A stretch of DNA of 64,000 nt from Glaciimonas sp. (GTDB taxonomy: Bacteria; Pseudomonadota; Gammaproteobacteria; Burkholderiales; Burkholderiaceae_D), in assembly GCA_012927625.1 (NCBI GenBank), contig JABBOV010000003.1, positions 620,001 to 684,000 of the forward strand, read 5' to 3'. Shown one piece after another: positions 48,970-58,672 of the stretch. Position numbers and translations under genes: made by a program. Under the pieces are notes generated by a model that was not told where the DNA came from, did no database searches, and worked only from the letters and a program-made list of their open reading frames with translations. The number at the start of each line of letters is the position of its first letter. Position 1 is the stretch's first letter.

Positions 48970-49164
48970 TTATTTTTACGAAACTCGTTGGGTGGCGAAA
49001 TCGGTTCGTGTTTTTCGTGGATAGTGCATATCAGGCACCAATAAAACTTCAGCCACAGATGGCCCTGCAAAAACTGGGGCCGGTTGCATTTCGCGGTTGA
49101 ATCCGTCTCGTTTTATCCTTCGCCATAAGCCCAAGAACCAAAAAATCACTGCAGAAAGTTGTAC

Positions 49165-52017
49165 ATGGAACAAATTCGCATTCGAGGTGCGCGCACGCAC
49201 AATCTCAAAAACATCAATCTGGACTTACCGCGCAACAAATTGGTCGTCATTACCGGGCTGTCCGGCTCCGGCAAATCGTCGCTGGCGTTCGATACGCTGT
49301 ATGCGGAAGGACAACGACGCTATGTCGAATCGCTGTCGTCCTACGCGCGCCAGTTCCTGCAATTGATGGAAAAGCCCGATGTGGATTTGATCGAAGGCTT
49401 GTCGCCGGCAATTTCCATCGAGCAGAAGGCCACGTCACACAACCCGCGCTCCACGGTCGGCACTGTCACCGAAATCCACGATTATCTGCGGCTGTTGTAC
49501 GCCCGCGTCGGCACGCCCTACTGCCCGGATCACCCGGAAACTGCGCTGGCCGCGCAATCGGTGTCGCAAATGGTCGATGCGGTGCTGGCGATGCCGGAAG
49601 ACACTAAGCTGATGATCCTGGCGCCCGTAGTAGCCAACCGCAAGGGCGAGCATCTCGATTTGTTCGAGCAAATGCAAGCCCAGGGTTTTGTGCGTTTCCG
49701 GGTTCAAAGCGGCACCGGCGCAGCCAAAATCTATGAAATCGACGATTTGCCGAAGCTGAAAAAAACTGAAAAGCATACGATCGACGTGGTGATTGACCGC
49801 GTTAAGGTAAAAGACGACATCAAACAGCGGCTGGCGGAATCGTTCGAGACTTCGCTGCGACTGGCCAACGGCCGCGCCATCGCAATGGAAATGGACAGTG
49901 CTGTCGAGCAAGTATTTTCCAGCAAATTCGCCTGCCAGTATTGCGGCTATTCGCTGCAAGAGCTGGAACCGCGCCTGTTCTCGTTCAACAATCCGATGGG
50001 CGCTTGCCCGGAGTGCGACGGCCTCGGGCACATCGAATTTTTCGATCCCAAACGGATTGTCGCCTTCCCCAATCTGTCGCTGGCTTCCGGCGCGGTCAAG
50101 GGCTGGGACCGGCGCAATCAGTTTTACTTCCAGATGCTGACCAGCCTGGCCGATTTTTACGGCTTCGACCTCGATACGCCGTTCGAGCAATTGACGCACG
50201 AAGCACAGCAGATGGTGCTGTACGGTTCCGGCAAGGACAAGATTCCGTTCGCCTATCTGAATGAGCGCGGCAAAACTGTAATCCGCGACCACACTTTTGA
50301 AGGCGTGGTCATCAATCTGCAACGGCGCTACCGCGAAACCGATTCGATGGCAGTCAAGGAAGAACTATCCAAATTCATCAACGAGAAGCAATGCCCGTCC
50401 TGCCACGGTGCGCGGCTGCGGGTTGAAGCGCGCTTCGTCAAAGTCGGCAGCGGCGCGCAGGAACGGGCGATCTATGAAATTGCCGGCATGCCATTGCGCG
50501 CCACGCTGGCATTTTTCGAGCAACTCGAGCTGCACGGCGCGAAGAAGGAAATTGCCGACCGGGTGGTCAAGGAAATTATCTCGCGCCTGACTTTCCTCAA
50601 CAACGTCGGGCTCGATTATTTGTCGCTCGACCGCAGCGCCGATACGCTTTCCGGCGGCGAAGCGCAGCGCATCCGCCTTGCCTCCCAGATCGGCTCCGGC
50701 CTGACCGGCGTCATGTACGTGCTGGATGAACCGTCGATCGGCTTGCACCAGCGCGATAACGACCGATTGATCGATACTCTGCGTCACCTGCGCGACATCG
50801 GCAACAGCGTGCTGGTGGTGGAGCACGACGAAGACGCAATCCGCACCGCCGATTGGGTGGTCGACATGGGCATCGGCGCTGGCGTGCACGGCGGTGAAGT
50901 GATCGCGCAAGGCACGCTGGCAGACATCCTGAAAAGCACAACATCGCTGACCGCAAAATACCTGAACGGCACTCTGGAAATCGCCGTTCCAAGCAAGCGC
51001 ACCGCCGTCAAACCCGACAAGCAATTTATCATCTCGGGCGCATCCGGCAACAACCTCAAAAACGTCACGCTGAATTTGCCGGTGGGCCTGTTGACCTGCG
51101 TTACCGGCGTCTCCGGCTCGGGTAAATCGACGCTGGTCAACGACACCCTGTATCTGGCCGCGGCACGGCACTTATACGGTTCGCACGCGGAACCGGCCGC
51201 GCACGAATCGATTGCGGGACTGGAACATTTCGACAAGGTAATCTCGGTCGATCAAGCCCCGATCGGGCGCACGCCACGCTCTAATCCGGCCACCTACACT
51301 GGCCTGTTTACGCCGATCCGCGATCTGTTCTCGACCGTGAATATGGCCAAGGAACGCGGCTATTCGGCCGGCCGGTTTTCGTTCAACGTCAAGGGCGGCC
51401 GCTGCGAAGCCTGCCAGGGCGACGGCGTGATCAAAGTCGAGATGCACTTTTTGCCCGATGTCTACGTACCGTGCGACGTCTGCCACGGCAAACGTTACAA
51501 CCGCGAAACCCTGGAAGTGCAATACAAGGGTAAGAACATCACCGAGGTACTGGACATGACGGTGGAAACCGCGCATGAATTCTTCAAGCCGGTGCCGGTC
51601 ATCGCCCGCAAGCTGCACACCTTGCTCGATGTCGGCCTGGGTTATATCCAGCTCGGCCAGAGTGCCACCACCCTCTCCGGCGGCGAGGCGCAACGGGTCA
51701 AACTGTCGCTGGAATTGTCGAAACGCGACACCGGCCGCACGCTGTATATCCTGGACGAGCCGACCACCGGCCTGCACTTCCACGACATCGACTTGCTGCT
51801 GAAAGTGATTCACCGGCTGCGCGACCAGGGCAACACCATCGTCGTCATCGAGCACAACTTGGATGTGATCAAAACCGCCGATTGGCTGATCGATCTGGGC
51901 CCGGAAGGCGGCGCCGGCGGCGGCCAGATTATTGCAACCGGTACCCCGGAACAAGTAGCGGCCAATCCGGCCAGCGTGACCGGGCAATATCTGGCGCCGT
52001 TATTGCAAAAGAAATAG
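49165..52017 (+). CDS. uvrA: Excinuclease ABC subunit A
   Basis: 950 residues from the ATG at 49165 (the frame also allows a TTG two codons earlier). UvrA recognises bulky DNA lesions in nucleotide excision repair. It has two ABC ATPase modules: Walker [13 protein letters not shown] and [11 protein letters not shown], signatures [12 protein letters not shown] and [12 protein letters not shown], and zinc modules CQYCGYSLQ...[17 protein letters not shown] and CEACQGDG...[10 protein letters not shown]. Length is normal. GAAAG precedes the start. It is followed 19 bases later by the acylphosphatase gene. Confidence 0.97.
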   Translation: MEQIRIRGARTHNLKNINLDLPRNKLVVITGLSGSGKSSLAFDTLYAEGQRRYVESLSSYARQFLQLMEKPDVDLIEGLSPAISIEQKATSHNPRSTVGTVTEIHDYLRLLYARVGTPYCPDHPETALAAQSVSQMVDAVLAMPEDTKLMILAPVVANRKGEHLDLFEQMQAQGFVRFRVQSGTGAAKIYEIDDLPKLKKTEKHTIDVVIDRVKVKDDIKQRLAESFETSLRLANGRAIAMEMDSAVEQVFSSKFACQYCGYSLQELEPRLFSFNNPMGACPECDGLGHIEFFDPKRIVAFPNLSLASGAVKGWDRRNQFYFQMLTSLADFYGFDLDTPFEQLTHEAQQMVLYGSGKDKIPFAYLNERGKTVIRDHTFEGVVINLQRRYRETDSMAVKEELSKFINEKQCPSCHGARLRVEARFVKVGSGAQERAIYEIAGMPLRATLAFFEQLELHGAKKEIADRVVKEIISRLTFLNNVGLDYLSLDRSADTLSGGEAQRIRLASQIGSGLTGVMYVLDEPSIGLHQRDNDRLIDTLRHLRDIGNSVLVVEHDEDAIRTADWVVDMGIGAGVHGGEVIAQGTLADILKSTTSLTAKYLNGTLEIAVPSKRTAVKPDKQFIISGASGNNLKNVTLNLPVGLLTCVTGVSGSGKSTLVNDTLYLAAARHLYGSHAEPAAHESIAGLEHFDKVISVDQAPIGRTPRSNPATYTGLFTPIRDLFSTVNMAKERGYSAGRFSFNVKGGRCEACQGDGVIKVEMHFLPDVYVPCDVCHGKRYNRETLEVQYKGKNITEVLDMTVETAHEFFKPVPVIARKLHTLLDVGLGYIQLGQSATTLSGGEAQRVKLSLELSKRDTGRTLYILDEPTTGLHFHDIDLLLKVIHRLRDQGNTIVVIEHNLDVIKTADWLIDLGPEGGAGGGQIIATGTPEQVAANPASVTGQYLAPLLQKK

Positions 52018-52036
52018 CCCAGCAGGAGAACAATGC

Positions 52037-52315
52037 ATGGCAAAAAATATGCACATCGCCGGCTTGGTGCAAGGCGTCGGCTATCACGCTGCTTTCACAA
52101 CGCAAGCCCGCGCGTTGAAGCTCTCCGGCTGGGTGCGTAACCGCCTCGACAGCTCGGTCGAAGCCAGCGTTGCCGGCGAAACGCAGGCACTCAAAGACAT
52201 CATCGCGTGGGCCGAGCATGGACCGGCCGGCGCGCAGGTACTCAGCGTGGTGGTGAGCGAAGTCGATGATGGCTTGGTGACGGATGGCGAGTTTCGCATC
52301 TTGCCGAATAAGTAG
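52037..52315 (+). CDS. Acylphosphatase-fold protein lacking the catalytic arginine
   Basis: A 92-residue protein with the acylphosphatase fold: AGLVQGVGYHAAFTTQARAL and LSGWVRNRLDSSVEASVAGE. In active enzymes the first motif reads GVGFR; here residue 17 is His (codon CAC, 52085-52087) in place of the phosphate-binding arginine. The second catalytic residue, Asn35 in WVRN, is kept. It is therefore either inactive or altered. AGGAG lies 8 bases upstream of the ATG. It follows uvrA closely and is probably co-transcribed. Confidence 0.87.
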   Translation: MAKNMHIAGLVQGVGYHAAFTTQARALKLSGWVRNRLDSSVEASVAGETQALKDIIAWAEHGPAGAQVLSVVVSEVDDGLVTDGEFRILPNK

Positions 52316-52318
52316 TAC

Positions 52319-52392
52319 GTAGGTCGGAAAAGCGCAGCGCCTTCCGACGTTACGTCTTGATTGCCGGAAGGCGCTGCGCTTTTCCGACCTAC
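52319..52392. repeat. Perfect 28-bp inverted repeat, REP-like (GTAG start)
   Basis: The arms at 52319-52346 and 52365-52392 are exact reverse complements with an 18-base loop. The left arm begins GTAGGTCGGAAAAGCGCAGC. It starts 4 bases after the acylphosphatase stop and may work as a transcript end. Its first nine bases match the family-B palindromes. Confidence 0.9.
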
Positions 52393-52497
52393 AGTTCTGC
52401 GGGTAATGCCTTGTTTTTGGCTATACCCCACAGAAAATATTGACTACCCAGCGCGGTCCCGTCCACACCACGCAAAAACCAAAGGAAGATGGATCAC

Positions 52498-53265
52498 ATG
52501 CCCAGCAATGCCCCGCTGTCCGTCGCGCAAGTCGCCGCGTTTGAAAATAACGGTTATCTGCTGCTGCCGCGCCTGGTGTCGGTGGCAGATTGCGCGGCGA
52601 TGACCGCTGTTACCAGCGCGCATCTGGCGCAGGCGTTGCCGCCGGTGGAGTTCGAGGCCGAGGTTGGTTATGCGGGCGCGCCGCAGTCGCTGGATAGCGT
52701 GGGCGGCCGCACCGTGCGGCGCTTGCGCGATGCGTTTCATCGGCATAAATCCTATCGCGCATGGGCCACCAATGCGCAACTGGCGGCGATGCTGGCGCAA
52801 CTGCTGGGCGAGCGCGTCTGCCTGACGCTGGCGCACCACAATTGCGTGATGACCAAGCATCCAGACTTCGGCACTGCGACCGGCTGGCATCGCGATATCC
52901 GCTACTGGTCGTTCGCGCGCAACGCGCTGATTTCGGTCTGGCTGGCGCTCGACCATGAAACGCAAAACAACGGCGGCCTGCGCTTCATCCCGGGTTCACA
53001 TCGCCTCACGATCAAACCCGAACAAATGGATGCATTGGATTTTTTGCGCCCGGAGGTGGCGGAGAATCAGGCCTTGTTTGTGCAAGGCCAGGATGTGCAA
53101 TTGCAGCCGGGCGATGTGGTGCTGTTTCACAGCGGCTTATTCCATGCCGCCGGCAGGAACAACGGCACGGCGGTTAAGCAATCGGTGGTGTTTGCCTATC
53201 GCGGACACAGCAATCTGCCGCTGCCGGGCAGCCGCTCCGCTGCGTCTGAAGATATCTTGTTGTAA
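52498..53265 (+). CDS. Phytanoyl-CoA dioxygenase (PhyH) family protein
   Basis: A 255-residue Fe(II)/2-oxoglutarate-dependent oxygenase. The iron ligands are His and Asp in TGWHRDIRYWSF and His in FHSGLFHAAGRNNG; VVFAYRG follows with the likely 2-oxoglutarate arginine. The start at 52498 is preferred over an ATG nine bases earlier because AAGGAAG is then correctly spaced. Substrate unknown; family members hydroxylate lipids or small metabolites. Confidence 0.87.
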   Translation: MPSNAPLSVAQVAAFENNGYLLLPRLVSVADCAAMTAVTSAHLAQALPPVEFEAEVGYAGAPQSLDSVGGRTVRRLRDAFHRHKSYRAWATNAQLAAMLAQLLGERVCLTLAHHNCVMTKHPDFGTATGWHRDIRYWSFARNALISVWLALDHETQNNGGLRFIPGSHRLTIKPEQMDALDFLRPEVAENQALFVQGQDVQLQPGDVVLFHSGLFHAAGRNNGTAVKQSVVFAYRGHSNLPLPGSRSAASEDILL

Positions 53266-53300
53266 AGCCACGGCGCAGCGCACGAAATTCTATTTAGAAT

Positions 53301-53358
53301 GGAGTATTTTAAATATAGCACTGAATATATGCGTAAAATAAGTTGTTTTTTGCTATAC
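53301..53358 (-). repeat. GCATAT-core intergenic element, copy 7
   Basis: Read on the minus strand: GTAT, 22 nt, GCATAT, 19 nt, ATAC; the core is preceded by TATTTTAC. Its right end reads ATACTCC, an exact complement of the GGAGTAT left ends of other copies. It lies between phyH and the AEC gene, which are convergent. Confidence 0.75.
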
Positions 53359-53402
53359 AGGTTGCAGTAATAATATAGATAACAAGTTTTCCATAGTCTG
53401 GC

Positions 53403-54311
53403 TCAACGCAAACCCATCCATAAACCGAGCGGCACAAAGGCTAGCGCGGCCAAGTTTCCCAGCAATACAATCGAGGCCACCTTGTCCGGCTCTTGCTGGT
53501 ATTTTTCCGCCATCATGAAGCAGAACACGGCCGGCGGCAGCGCTGCGAACAGGTACATTTGACCGCGTTGCGCCGGGTCCATGCTCAGGACTTGATCCAG
53601 CCCGAAGGCGACCATCAACCCGGCAAGCGGACAGACGATGGCCCCGACCAGGCCGATATGCCAGCTCTTAAAGGTAATGTCGAGCATGCGCACGCCAAGC
53701 GCGAACAGCATGATCGGAATGCACGCCTCTCCCAACATTTTCATGGCTTGGAACAGCGCTGCCGGGATCGGGATTTTCGCCACCGAGAAAATCACGCCGA
53801 TGATCATCGACAGCATCATCGGGCTTTTCAGGAAAGCCCAGTGGGATGCGCCGCTTCTGGGACGGCCGGATTCAAGAATCTTGACGCCGACGGTAAAATA
53901 AATCAAGTTGCACGCCATGAACAGCGCCACCGCTGCCGACAGACCGGTCTCGCCAAAGGCCAGCACCGCCAGCGGCAGCCCCATATTGCCGCAGTTGTTG
54001 TACATCATTGGCGGCACGAAACTGCGCGCGTCAAAGCCAAACAGGCGCGCCACCGGCCATGCCAGCAAGCCGGAGCCGAGAGAAATCAGTACGCCGGCAA
54101 AGATCAGGGTAGCGTTTTGGGCCAGGTTGAAATCTTTCGCCGCCAGCGCGGTAAATACCAGCAGCGGGCACAGCACATCCATGCTGACCCGGTTCACCGC
54201 CGCCATATCGGCTTTGGCCGCTGCGCCGCGCACGCGGGCAAACCCAAAGCCAATCGCGATGATAAAAAAAACCGGCAAGATAATGCCGAGGATGCGTCCA
54301 AATACTTCCAT
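53403..54311 (-). CDS. AEC family transporter (auxin efflux carrier type)
   Basis: A 302-residue integral membrane protein with about ten helices in two five-helix repeats; YNCGNMGLPLAVLAFGETGL in the first half, with the helix-breaking Asn/Gly/Pro cluster typical of AEC permeases, and CIPIMLFALGVRM in the second. Relatives carry malonate, malate or auxin-like acids; the substrate here is unknown. AGGAAAC precedes the ATG. Confidence 0.85.
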   Translation of the reverse strand: MEVFGRILGIILPVFFIIAIGFGFARVRGAAAKADMAAVNRVSMDVLCPLLVFTALAAKDFNLAQNATLIFAGVLISLGSGLLAWPVARLFGFDARSFVPPMMYNNCGNMGLPLAVLAFGETGLSAAVALFMACNLIYFTVGVKILESGRPRSGASHWAFLKSPMMLSMIIGVIFSVAKIPIPAALFQAMKMLGEACIPIMLFALGVRMLDITFKSWHIGLVGAIVCPLAGLMVAFGLDQVLSMDPAQRGQMYLFAALPPAVFCFMMAEKYQQEPDKVASIVLLGNLAALAFVPLGLWMGLR

Positions 54312-54358
54312 CTGGTTTCCTGATGTTATTTATTGAAGTTGACACAATGTTTGCCATT

Positions 54359-54382
54359 AGTGCAGGCCTCTGCGCCTGCACT
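54359..54382. repeat. Family-C palindrome, short copy
   Basis: AGTGCAGGC and GCCTGCACT form 9-bp arms around CTCTGC. The centre matches the big palindrome at 10351-10406 at 16 of 18 positions (GCAGGCCTC-type). It lies 3 bases from the end of the CPA2 antiporter gene. Confidence 0.75.
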
Positions 54383-54385
54383 ACC

Positions 54386-56371
54386 TCACTTCAACAAACG
54401 CGCTTCCGCCAGCGCTAAAGGCTTGATGGCGCCGCGCAGCACAACGATGTCGCCCAACGCCAGAATCAGGTCGTCGGACAATACAAGATTGCGCAAATCG
54501 CGCCGCACAGCCATGATGTCGACCTCTAAGATGCCAAGTTCCAGCGCCGCCAACGGCTTGCCGATTGCTCGGGCTTTATCGCTCAACGTCACGCTACGCA
54601 AGCGTGTTTGCAAATGATTGGGATCATTGGCATCCACCTCCATACCGTGAAAATAACCGCGAAACGATGCATAGCGCTCGCTGCGCGCGGCCTTGATCCG
54701 GTTTACCACGCGGCGCAAGGGTACGCCCAGCAGCACCAACGCATGCGAAGCCAGCATCATGCTGCCTTCAATCGCTTCCGGCACTACTTCCGTTGCACCC
54801 GCAGCGCGCAATTTTTCGAGATCGGCATCATCGTAACTGCGCACGATTACAGGCAAGTTCGGTGCCAACTCATGTACGCAATGCAACAGCCTGAGCGCCG
54901 ACGGCGTACTGGCATAGGTGACCACCAGCACCGCGGCACGATGGATACCGGCCGCGACCAGGCTTTCCCGACGCGCCGCATCGCCATACGAGACATGCGA
55001 GCCTGACGCCTGTGCATCGCGCACCAGTTCCGGGTCGAGATCCAGCGCGTGATAAGCCCGTCCCTCCTCTTCGAGCAACTTGGCCAGACTTTGCCCGCCA
55101 CGCCCGAAGCCGGCAATGATCACATGCTTTTGGTTCGACATCGTGCGCGAGGCAATCTGGGTTAGCGCCAGCGATTGTGTCATCCATTCGTTGGCCGACA
55201 ATTTCAGTACGATGGCGTCCGACTGGGCCAGAATGAACGGCGTCAACAGCATCGACAACACCATCGCGGCCAAAATCAGTTGAATGATGAACGGATCGAC
55301 TAACTGCAGAGCGCCAGCCTGATTCAGCAAAACGAAACCGAATTCCCCCGCCTGCGCCAATCCCAGCCCGGTACGCAAGGCAATTCCCGCAGAAGCGCCA
55401 AAAATTTTGGCCAAGCCGGCAATCAGCACAAATTTGAACAGCACCGGCACCAGCAGCAATAGCAGCACCAGCCACCAGTTCTGCAACACCAGCATAACGT
55501 TGAGCAACATGCCGATGGTAATGAAGAATAGACCGAGCAAGACATCGCGAAACGGCTTGATATCTTCTTCAACCTGATGCTTGTATTCGGTCTCGGAAAT
55601 CAGCATGCCGACGACAAACGAGCCTAGCGCCAGCGACAAGCCGGCCATTTCGGTAATCCAGGCCGCGCCTAGCACGATTAGCAACAGATTGAGCATGAAC
55701 AGCTCTTGCGAGCGCCGCTTGACCACCACCTGAAACCACCAGCGCATCAATTTCTGGCCGATGAACAATAGCAAGACCAGCACAATTACCGCTTTGAAGC
55801 CGGCCCAGGCCAGCGTTTCGAGCAAATGGCTCTGATTTCCGGCCAGCGCCGGCACCATAATGAGCAACGGCACCAGCGCCAAATCCTGAAATAGCAAAAT
55901 AGCGATAATGCGCCGCCCATGTTCGCTTTCCAGTTCCATGCGTTCGGTCAGCATTTTCGACACAATCGCGGTTGACGACATCGCCAGCGCGCCGCCCAAA
56001 GCAAACGAGGCTTGCCAACTGATCGACATCAACTGCGGCAACAACATCGCCATCACCCAGCCCAATGCCATGGCGGCGGCAATCGTAAACAACACCTGCG
56101 CCATGCCGAGCCCAAACACGGTTTTACGCATGGCGAAAAGCTTCGGCAACGAAAATTCCAGGCCGATCGAAAACATCAGGAAAACCACACCAAATTCGGC
56201 CAATTGGTGAGTATTCTTGCTATCTTCTACCAGACCGAGTGCGTGGGGTCCGATCAGCATGCCGACTACCAGATACCCCAGCATCGGCGGCAATTGCAGC
56301 ATGCGAAAGGCGACCACGCCCAACACCGCGGCGCTTAACAAAATGAGAGTAATTTCCAGACCTGAGAACAT
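54386..56371 (-). CDS. CPA2 cation:proton antiporter with TrkA-type domains (YbaL/KefB-like)
   Basis: A 661-residue protein. Residues 1-380 form a Na/H-exchanger membrane domain of about twelve helices (MLGYLVVGMLIGPHALGLVE). A RCK/TrkA-N domain with NAD-binding motif VIIAGFGRGGQSLAKLLEEE follows (about 410-530), then a TrkA-C domain (about 575-655). It exchanges K+ or Na+ for protons and is gated by cytoplasmic ligands. The C-terminal half is longer than in KefB, like YbaL/RosB. It is divergent from kdsD. Confidence 0.88.
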   Translation of the reverse strand: MFSGLEITLILLSAAVLGVVAFRMLQLPPMLGYLVVGMLIGPHALGLVEDSKNTHQLAEFGVVFLMFSIGLEFSLPKLFAMRKTVFGLGMAQVLFTIAAAMALGWVMAMLLPQLMSISWQASFALGGALAMSSTAIVSKMLTERMELESEHGRRIIAILLFQDLALVPLLIMVPALAGNQSHLLETLAWAGFKAVIVLVLLLFIGQKLMRWWFQVVVKRRSQELFMLNLLLIVLGAAWITEMAGLSLALGSFVVGMLISETEYKHQVEEDIKPFRDVLLGLFFITIGMLLNVMLVLQNWWLVLLLLLVPVLFKFVLIAGLAKIFGASAGIALRTGLGLAQAGEFGFVLLNQAGALQLVDPFIIQLILAAMVLSMLLTPFILAQSDAIVLKLSANEWMTQSLALTQIASRTMSNQKHVIIAGFGRGGQSLAKLLEEEGRAYHALDLDPELVRDAQASGSHVSYGDAARRESLVAAGIHRAAVLVVTYASTPSALRLLHCVHELAPNLPVIVRSYDDADLEKLRAAGATEVVPEAIEGSMMLASHALVLLGVPLRRVVNRIKAARSERYASFRGYFHGMEVDANDPNHLQTRLRSVTLSDKARAIGKPLAALELGILEVDIMAVRRDLRNLVLSDDLILALGDIVVLRGAIKPLALAEARLLK

Positions 56372-56444
56372 GATTTTTTAATAAGTAGGCGCGGGGGAAA
56401 CAGTTTTGTTGCCACTGGCAGGTTTTTTGCTTTGTTAATTCGAT

Positions 56445-56450
56445 TATACT
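56445..56450 (+). promoter_or_regulatory. TATACT -10 box directly before kdsD
   Basis: TATACT ends 6 bases before the kdsD ATG (56457), the usual spacing to a transcription start. No good -35 and no Shine-Dalgarno are visible between box and ATG. Confidence 0.5.
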
Positions 56451-56456
56451 TTCAGT

Positions 56457-57482
56457 ATGAATCAACCTACTGCAAAAAACTTGCCGGCAATATTCGGCGC
56501 CGCCCAAGCGCTGCGGGCGCTCGACTTGGCGCGTGAAACGTTGCAAATCGAAGCTGACGCGCTTCTGGCTCTAAGAGAACGGCTATGCATCGATGACAAT
56601 CGCGTTGGTCAGGCAGTCGCTATTTTGTTCGCTTGCCGCGGTCGCGTGGTGGTATCGGGAATGGGTAAATCCGGCCACATCGGCCGCAAAATCGCCTCGA
56701 CCCTAGCCTCGACCGGCACCCCGGCTTTATTTCTGCATCCGGGGGAAGCTGCGCACGGCGACCTCGGCATGGTGACTGCACAAGATGTCTTCCTGTCGAT
56801 TTCAAACTCGGGCGAAGCAGCGGAACTGGTGGCTATCGTGCCTATCATCAAGCGCATGGGTGCCAAACACATCGCCTTGACAGGCAATGATGCCTCCAGT
56901 CTTGCGCTGCTGTCCGATGTGCACTTGAACGTACGGGTCGACCGGGAAGCCTGCCCGCTGAATCTGGCGCCGACCGCCAGCACCACTGCCGCTCTGGCGA
57001 TGGGCGATGCGCTGGCAGTGGCGCTGCTGGATGCGCGCGGCTTCCGGGCCGAAGATTTTGCTCGTTCGCATCCGGGTGGTGCGCTCGGCCGCCGCCTGCT
57101 AACCCGTGTTAGCGACGTCATGCGCAGCGGTGACGCAATTCCAGCCATTGCGGTCGACGCCACCTTGAGTGCAGCGTTGCTGGAAGTTTCCCACAAAGGA
57201 ATCGGCATGACCGCCATAGTCGATGATGGGTTTCACGCTATCGGCGTGTTCACAGATGGCGATTTGCGGCGCCTGATTGAACATGTTCAGGATTTCAGCA
57301 AACTGATGATCGCTGACGTGATGCATGCCAAACCGCGCACCATCGGCCCCGACCGACTGGCGGTGGAAGCGGTTGGCGTGATGGAACAATTTCGCATCAA
57401 CCAGTTGCTGGTCACCGACACGGACGGGGTTCTGGTCGGAGCGCTGCATATCCACGATCTGACCCGCGCCAAGGTAATCTGA
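56457..57482 (+). CDS. kdsD: Arabinose-5-phosphate isomerase KdsD
   Basis: 341 residues; converts D-ribulose-5-phosphate to D-arabinose-5-phosphate, the first step of KDO synthesis. SIS domain (about 40-185) with VVVSGMGKSGHIGRKIASTL and SISNSGEAAELVAI, then two CBS domains (DVMRSGDAIPAIAVDAT and DVMHAKPRTIGPDRL). ATG at 56457 lacks a Shine-Dalgarno, and a -10 box lies six bases before it, so translation may be leaderless. It overlaps kdsC by TGATG. Confidence 0.94.
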   Translation: MNQPTAKNLPAIFGAAQALRALDLARETLQIEADALLALRERLCIDDNRVGQAVAILFACRGRVVVSGMGKSGHIGRKIASTLASTGTPALFLHPGEAAHGDLGMVTAQDVFLSISNSGEAAELVAIVPIIKRMGAKHIALTGNDASSLALLSDVHLNVRVDREACPLNLAPTASTTAALAMGDALAVALLDARGFRAEDFARSHPGGALGRRLLTRVSDVMRSGDAIPAIAVDATLSAALLEVSHKGIGMTAIVDDGFHAIGVFTDGDLRRLIEHVQDFSKLMIADVMHAKPRTIGPDRLAVEAVGVMEQFRINQLLVTDTDGVLVGALHIHDLTRAKVI

Positions 57483-58027
57483 TGCCGCAAGACAAGCACC
57501 TTATCGAACGCGCCCGGCAGCACGCAGCCCAGGTCAAACTGATGATTTTCGATGTCGACGGCATCTTGACCGACGGCTGTCTGCACTTCGGCCCCGAAGG
57601 CGAAGTCATCAAAAGCTTCAACGCACTCGATGGCCACGGCATCAGGCTGTTGCAGCAATCGGGCGTAGCCACCGCCATCATCAGCGCACGGCAGTCAGCT
57701 ATCGTGACGCGCCGCGCAACCGATCTGGGCATTGTGCATGTGCAGCAGGGGATTCACGACAAACGGCGCGCTTTCGAACAGCTACTGGCGCAGACCGGAA
57801 TTCCCATGCAGTCTTGCGGTTTTATCGGCGACGACGTGATCGATCTACCGATCTTGACGCGGGTGGGTTTTGCCGCAAGCGTGCCGAATGCACACCCTGA
57901 AGTGCAGTGTCGGGTTCACTATGTGACGCAAGCGGGCGGCGGGCGCGGCGCGGTGCGCGAGATTTGCGACTTCATCCTGCGCGCGCAAGGCAATTACGAG
58001 GCGGCGCTGGCACCGTACCTGACATGA
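57482..58027 (+). CDS. kdsC: KDO-8-phosphate phosphatase KdsC
   Basis: 181-residue HAD phosphatase giving KDO. Motifs: MIFDVDGILTDG (nucleophile Asp), IISARQS, and GDDVIDLPIL at the acidic end. The cap-less C1-type HAD with these motifs is typical of tetrameric KdsC. It overlaps kdsD (one base) and lptC (ATGA), in the standard order. Confidence 0.95.
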   Translation: MPQDKHLIERARQHAAQVKLMIFDVDGILTDGCLHFGPEGEVIKSFNALDGHGIRLLQQSGVATAIISARQSAIVTRRATDLGIVHVQQGIHDKRRAFEQLLAQTGIPMQSCGFIGDDVIDLPILTRVGFAASVPNAHPEVQCRVHYVTQAGGGRGAVREICDFILRAQGNYEAALAPYLT

Positions 58028-58620
58028 AAAGCGCTGATTCGAGCTACCGCTTACGCCTGATCGTAATGATTGCGCTGGGTCTGGTCATGGCGCTGGGCAG
58101 TTTCTGGGTGTTGGAATTAATGCGCAAAATTGGTATTGATAACGCACCGGATATTGTCCGCAGCGAGCCCGATTTCTATGTCGATAACTTTAAATTCATT
58201 CAGCTCGCTAAAGACGGGCAGGTACATTACAAGATGTCCGGCGACAGGCTCACCCACGAGCCACTGCATGACTCTTACCAAATCGCGCAGCCAATTATCA
58301 TCAGCCCCGGCATGGCACGCGCACCGATGACAATGCGCGCCGATAGCGCAATGATAGAAGACGACAATAGTAAAGTGCACCTGCGCAAGAACGTGCGCAT
58401 TGATCGTCCCGCTTCCGGCCAGAGCCAAGCCCTGCACCTGGAAACCGAATACTTGCTGCTGTTGCCCGACGAAGATGTAATGCAGTCGGACCAGCCGGTG
58501 AAATTGCTGGTGGGTCAGTCAACACTTTCGGGCAATGGCCTGTTTGCAAACAATGCCACCCGAGAATTGCGTATATCGGGCAATGTGCATGGCAGCTTCC
58601 CACCATCGGTTTCGCATTGA
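58024..58620 (+). CDS. lptC: LPS export protein LptC
   Basis: 198 residues from the ATG at 58024, inside the kdsC stop; the frame extends upstream but that part belongs to kdsC. A single N-terminal membrane anchor (IVMIALGLVMALGSFWVLEL) is followed by a periplasmic beta-jellyroll (NFKFIQLAKDGQVHYKMSGD). It passes LPS from LptBFG to LptA. Coupled to kdsC by ATGA overlap. Confidence 0.92.
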   Translation: MKSADSSYRLRLIVMIALGLVMALGSFWVLELMRKIGIDNAPDIVRSEPDFYVDNFKFIQLAKDGQVHYKMSGDRLTHEPLHDSYQIAQPIIISPGMARAPMTMRADSAMIEDDNSKVHLRKNVRIDRPASGQSQALHLETEYLLLLPDEDVMQSDQPVKLLVGQSTLSGNGLFANNATRELRISGNVHGSFPPSVSH

Positions 58621-58672
58621 TGCTTACTGCGCCAAATCTGTCGCACCCAACCTCCTTGATAGGAATAGTTTT

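Larger units (their letters stand above)
48752..49164. other. Divergent region between the MFS gene and uvrA
   Basis: This 413-base stretch contains a long palindrome (48828-48907) and a GCATAT-core element (48911-48969). I looked for a CTGT-N8-ACAG type SOS box in front of uvrA and saw none. Confidence 0.6.

Noticed and set aside
48752-49164. SOS (LexA) box for uvrA
   Set aside because: No CTGT-N8-ACAG sequence was found in the space.
49435-50322. 295-codon open frame on the minus strand inside uvrA
   Set aside because: It is a shadow of uvrA, which has every expected ATPase and zinc motif; the frame has no ribosome site or recognisable domain.
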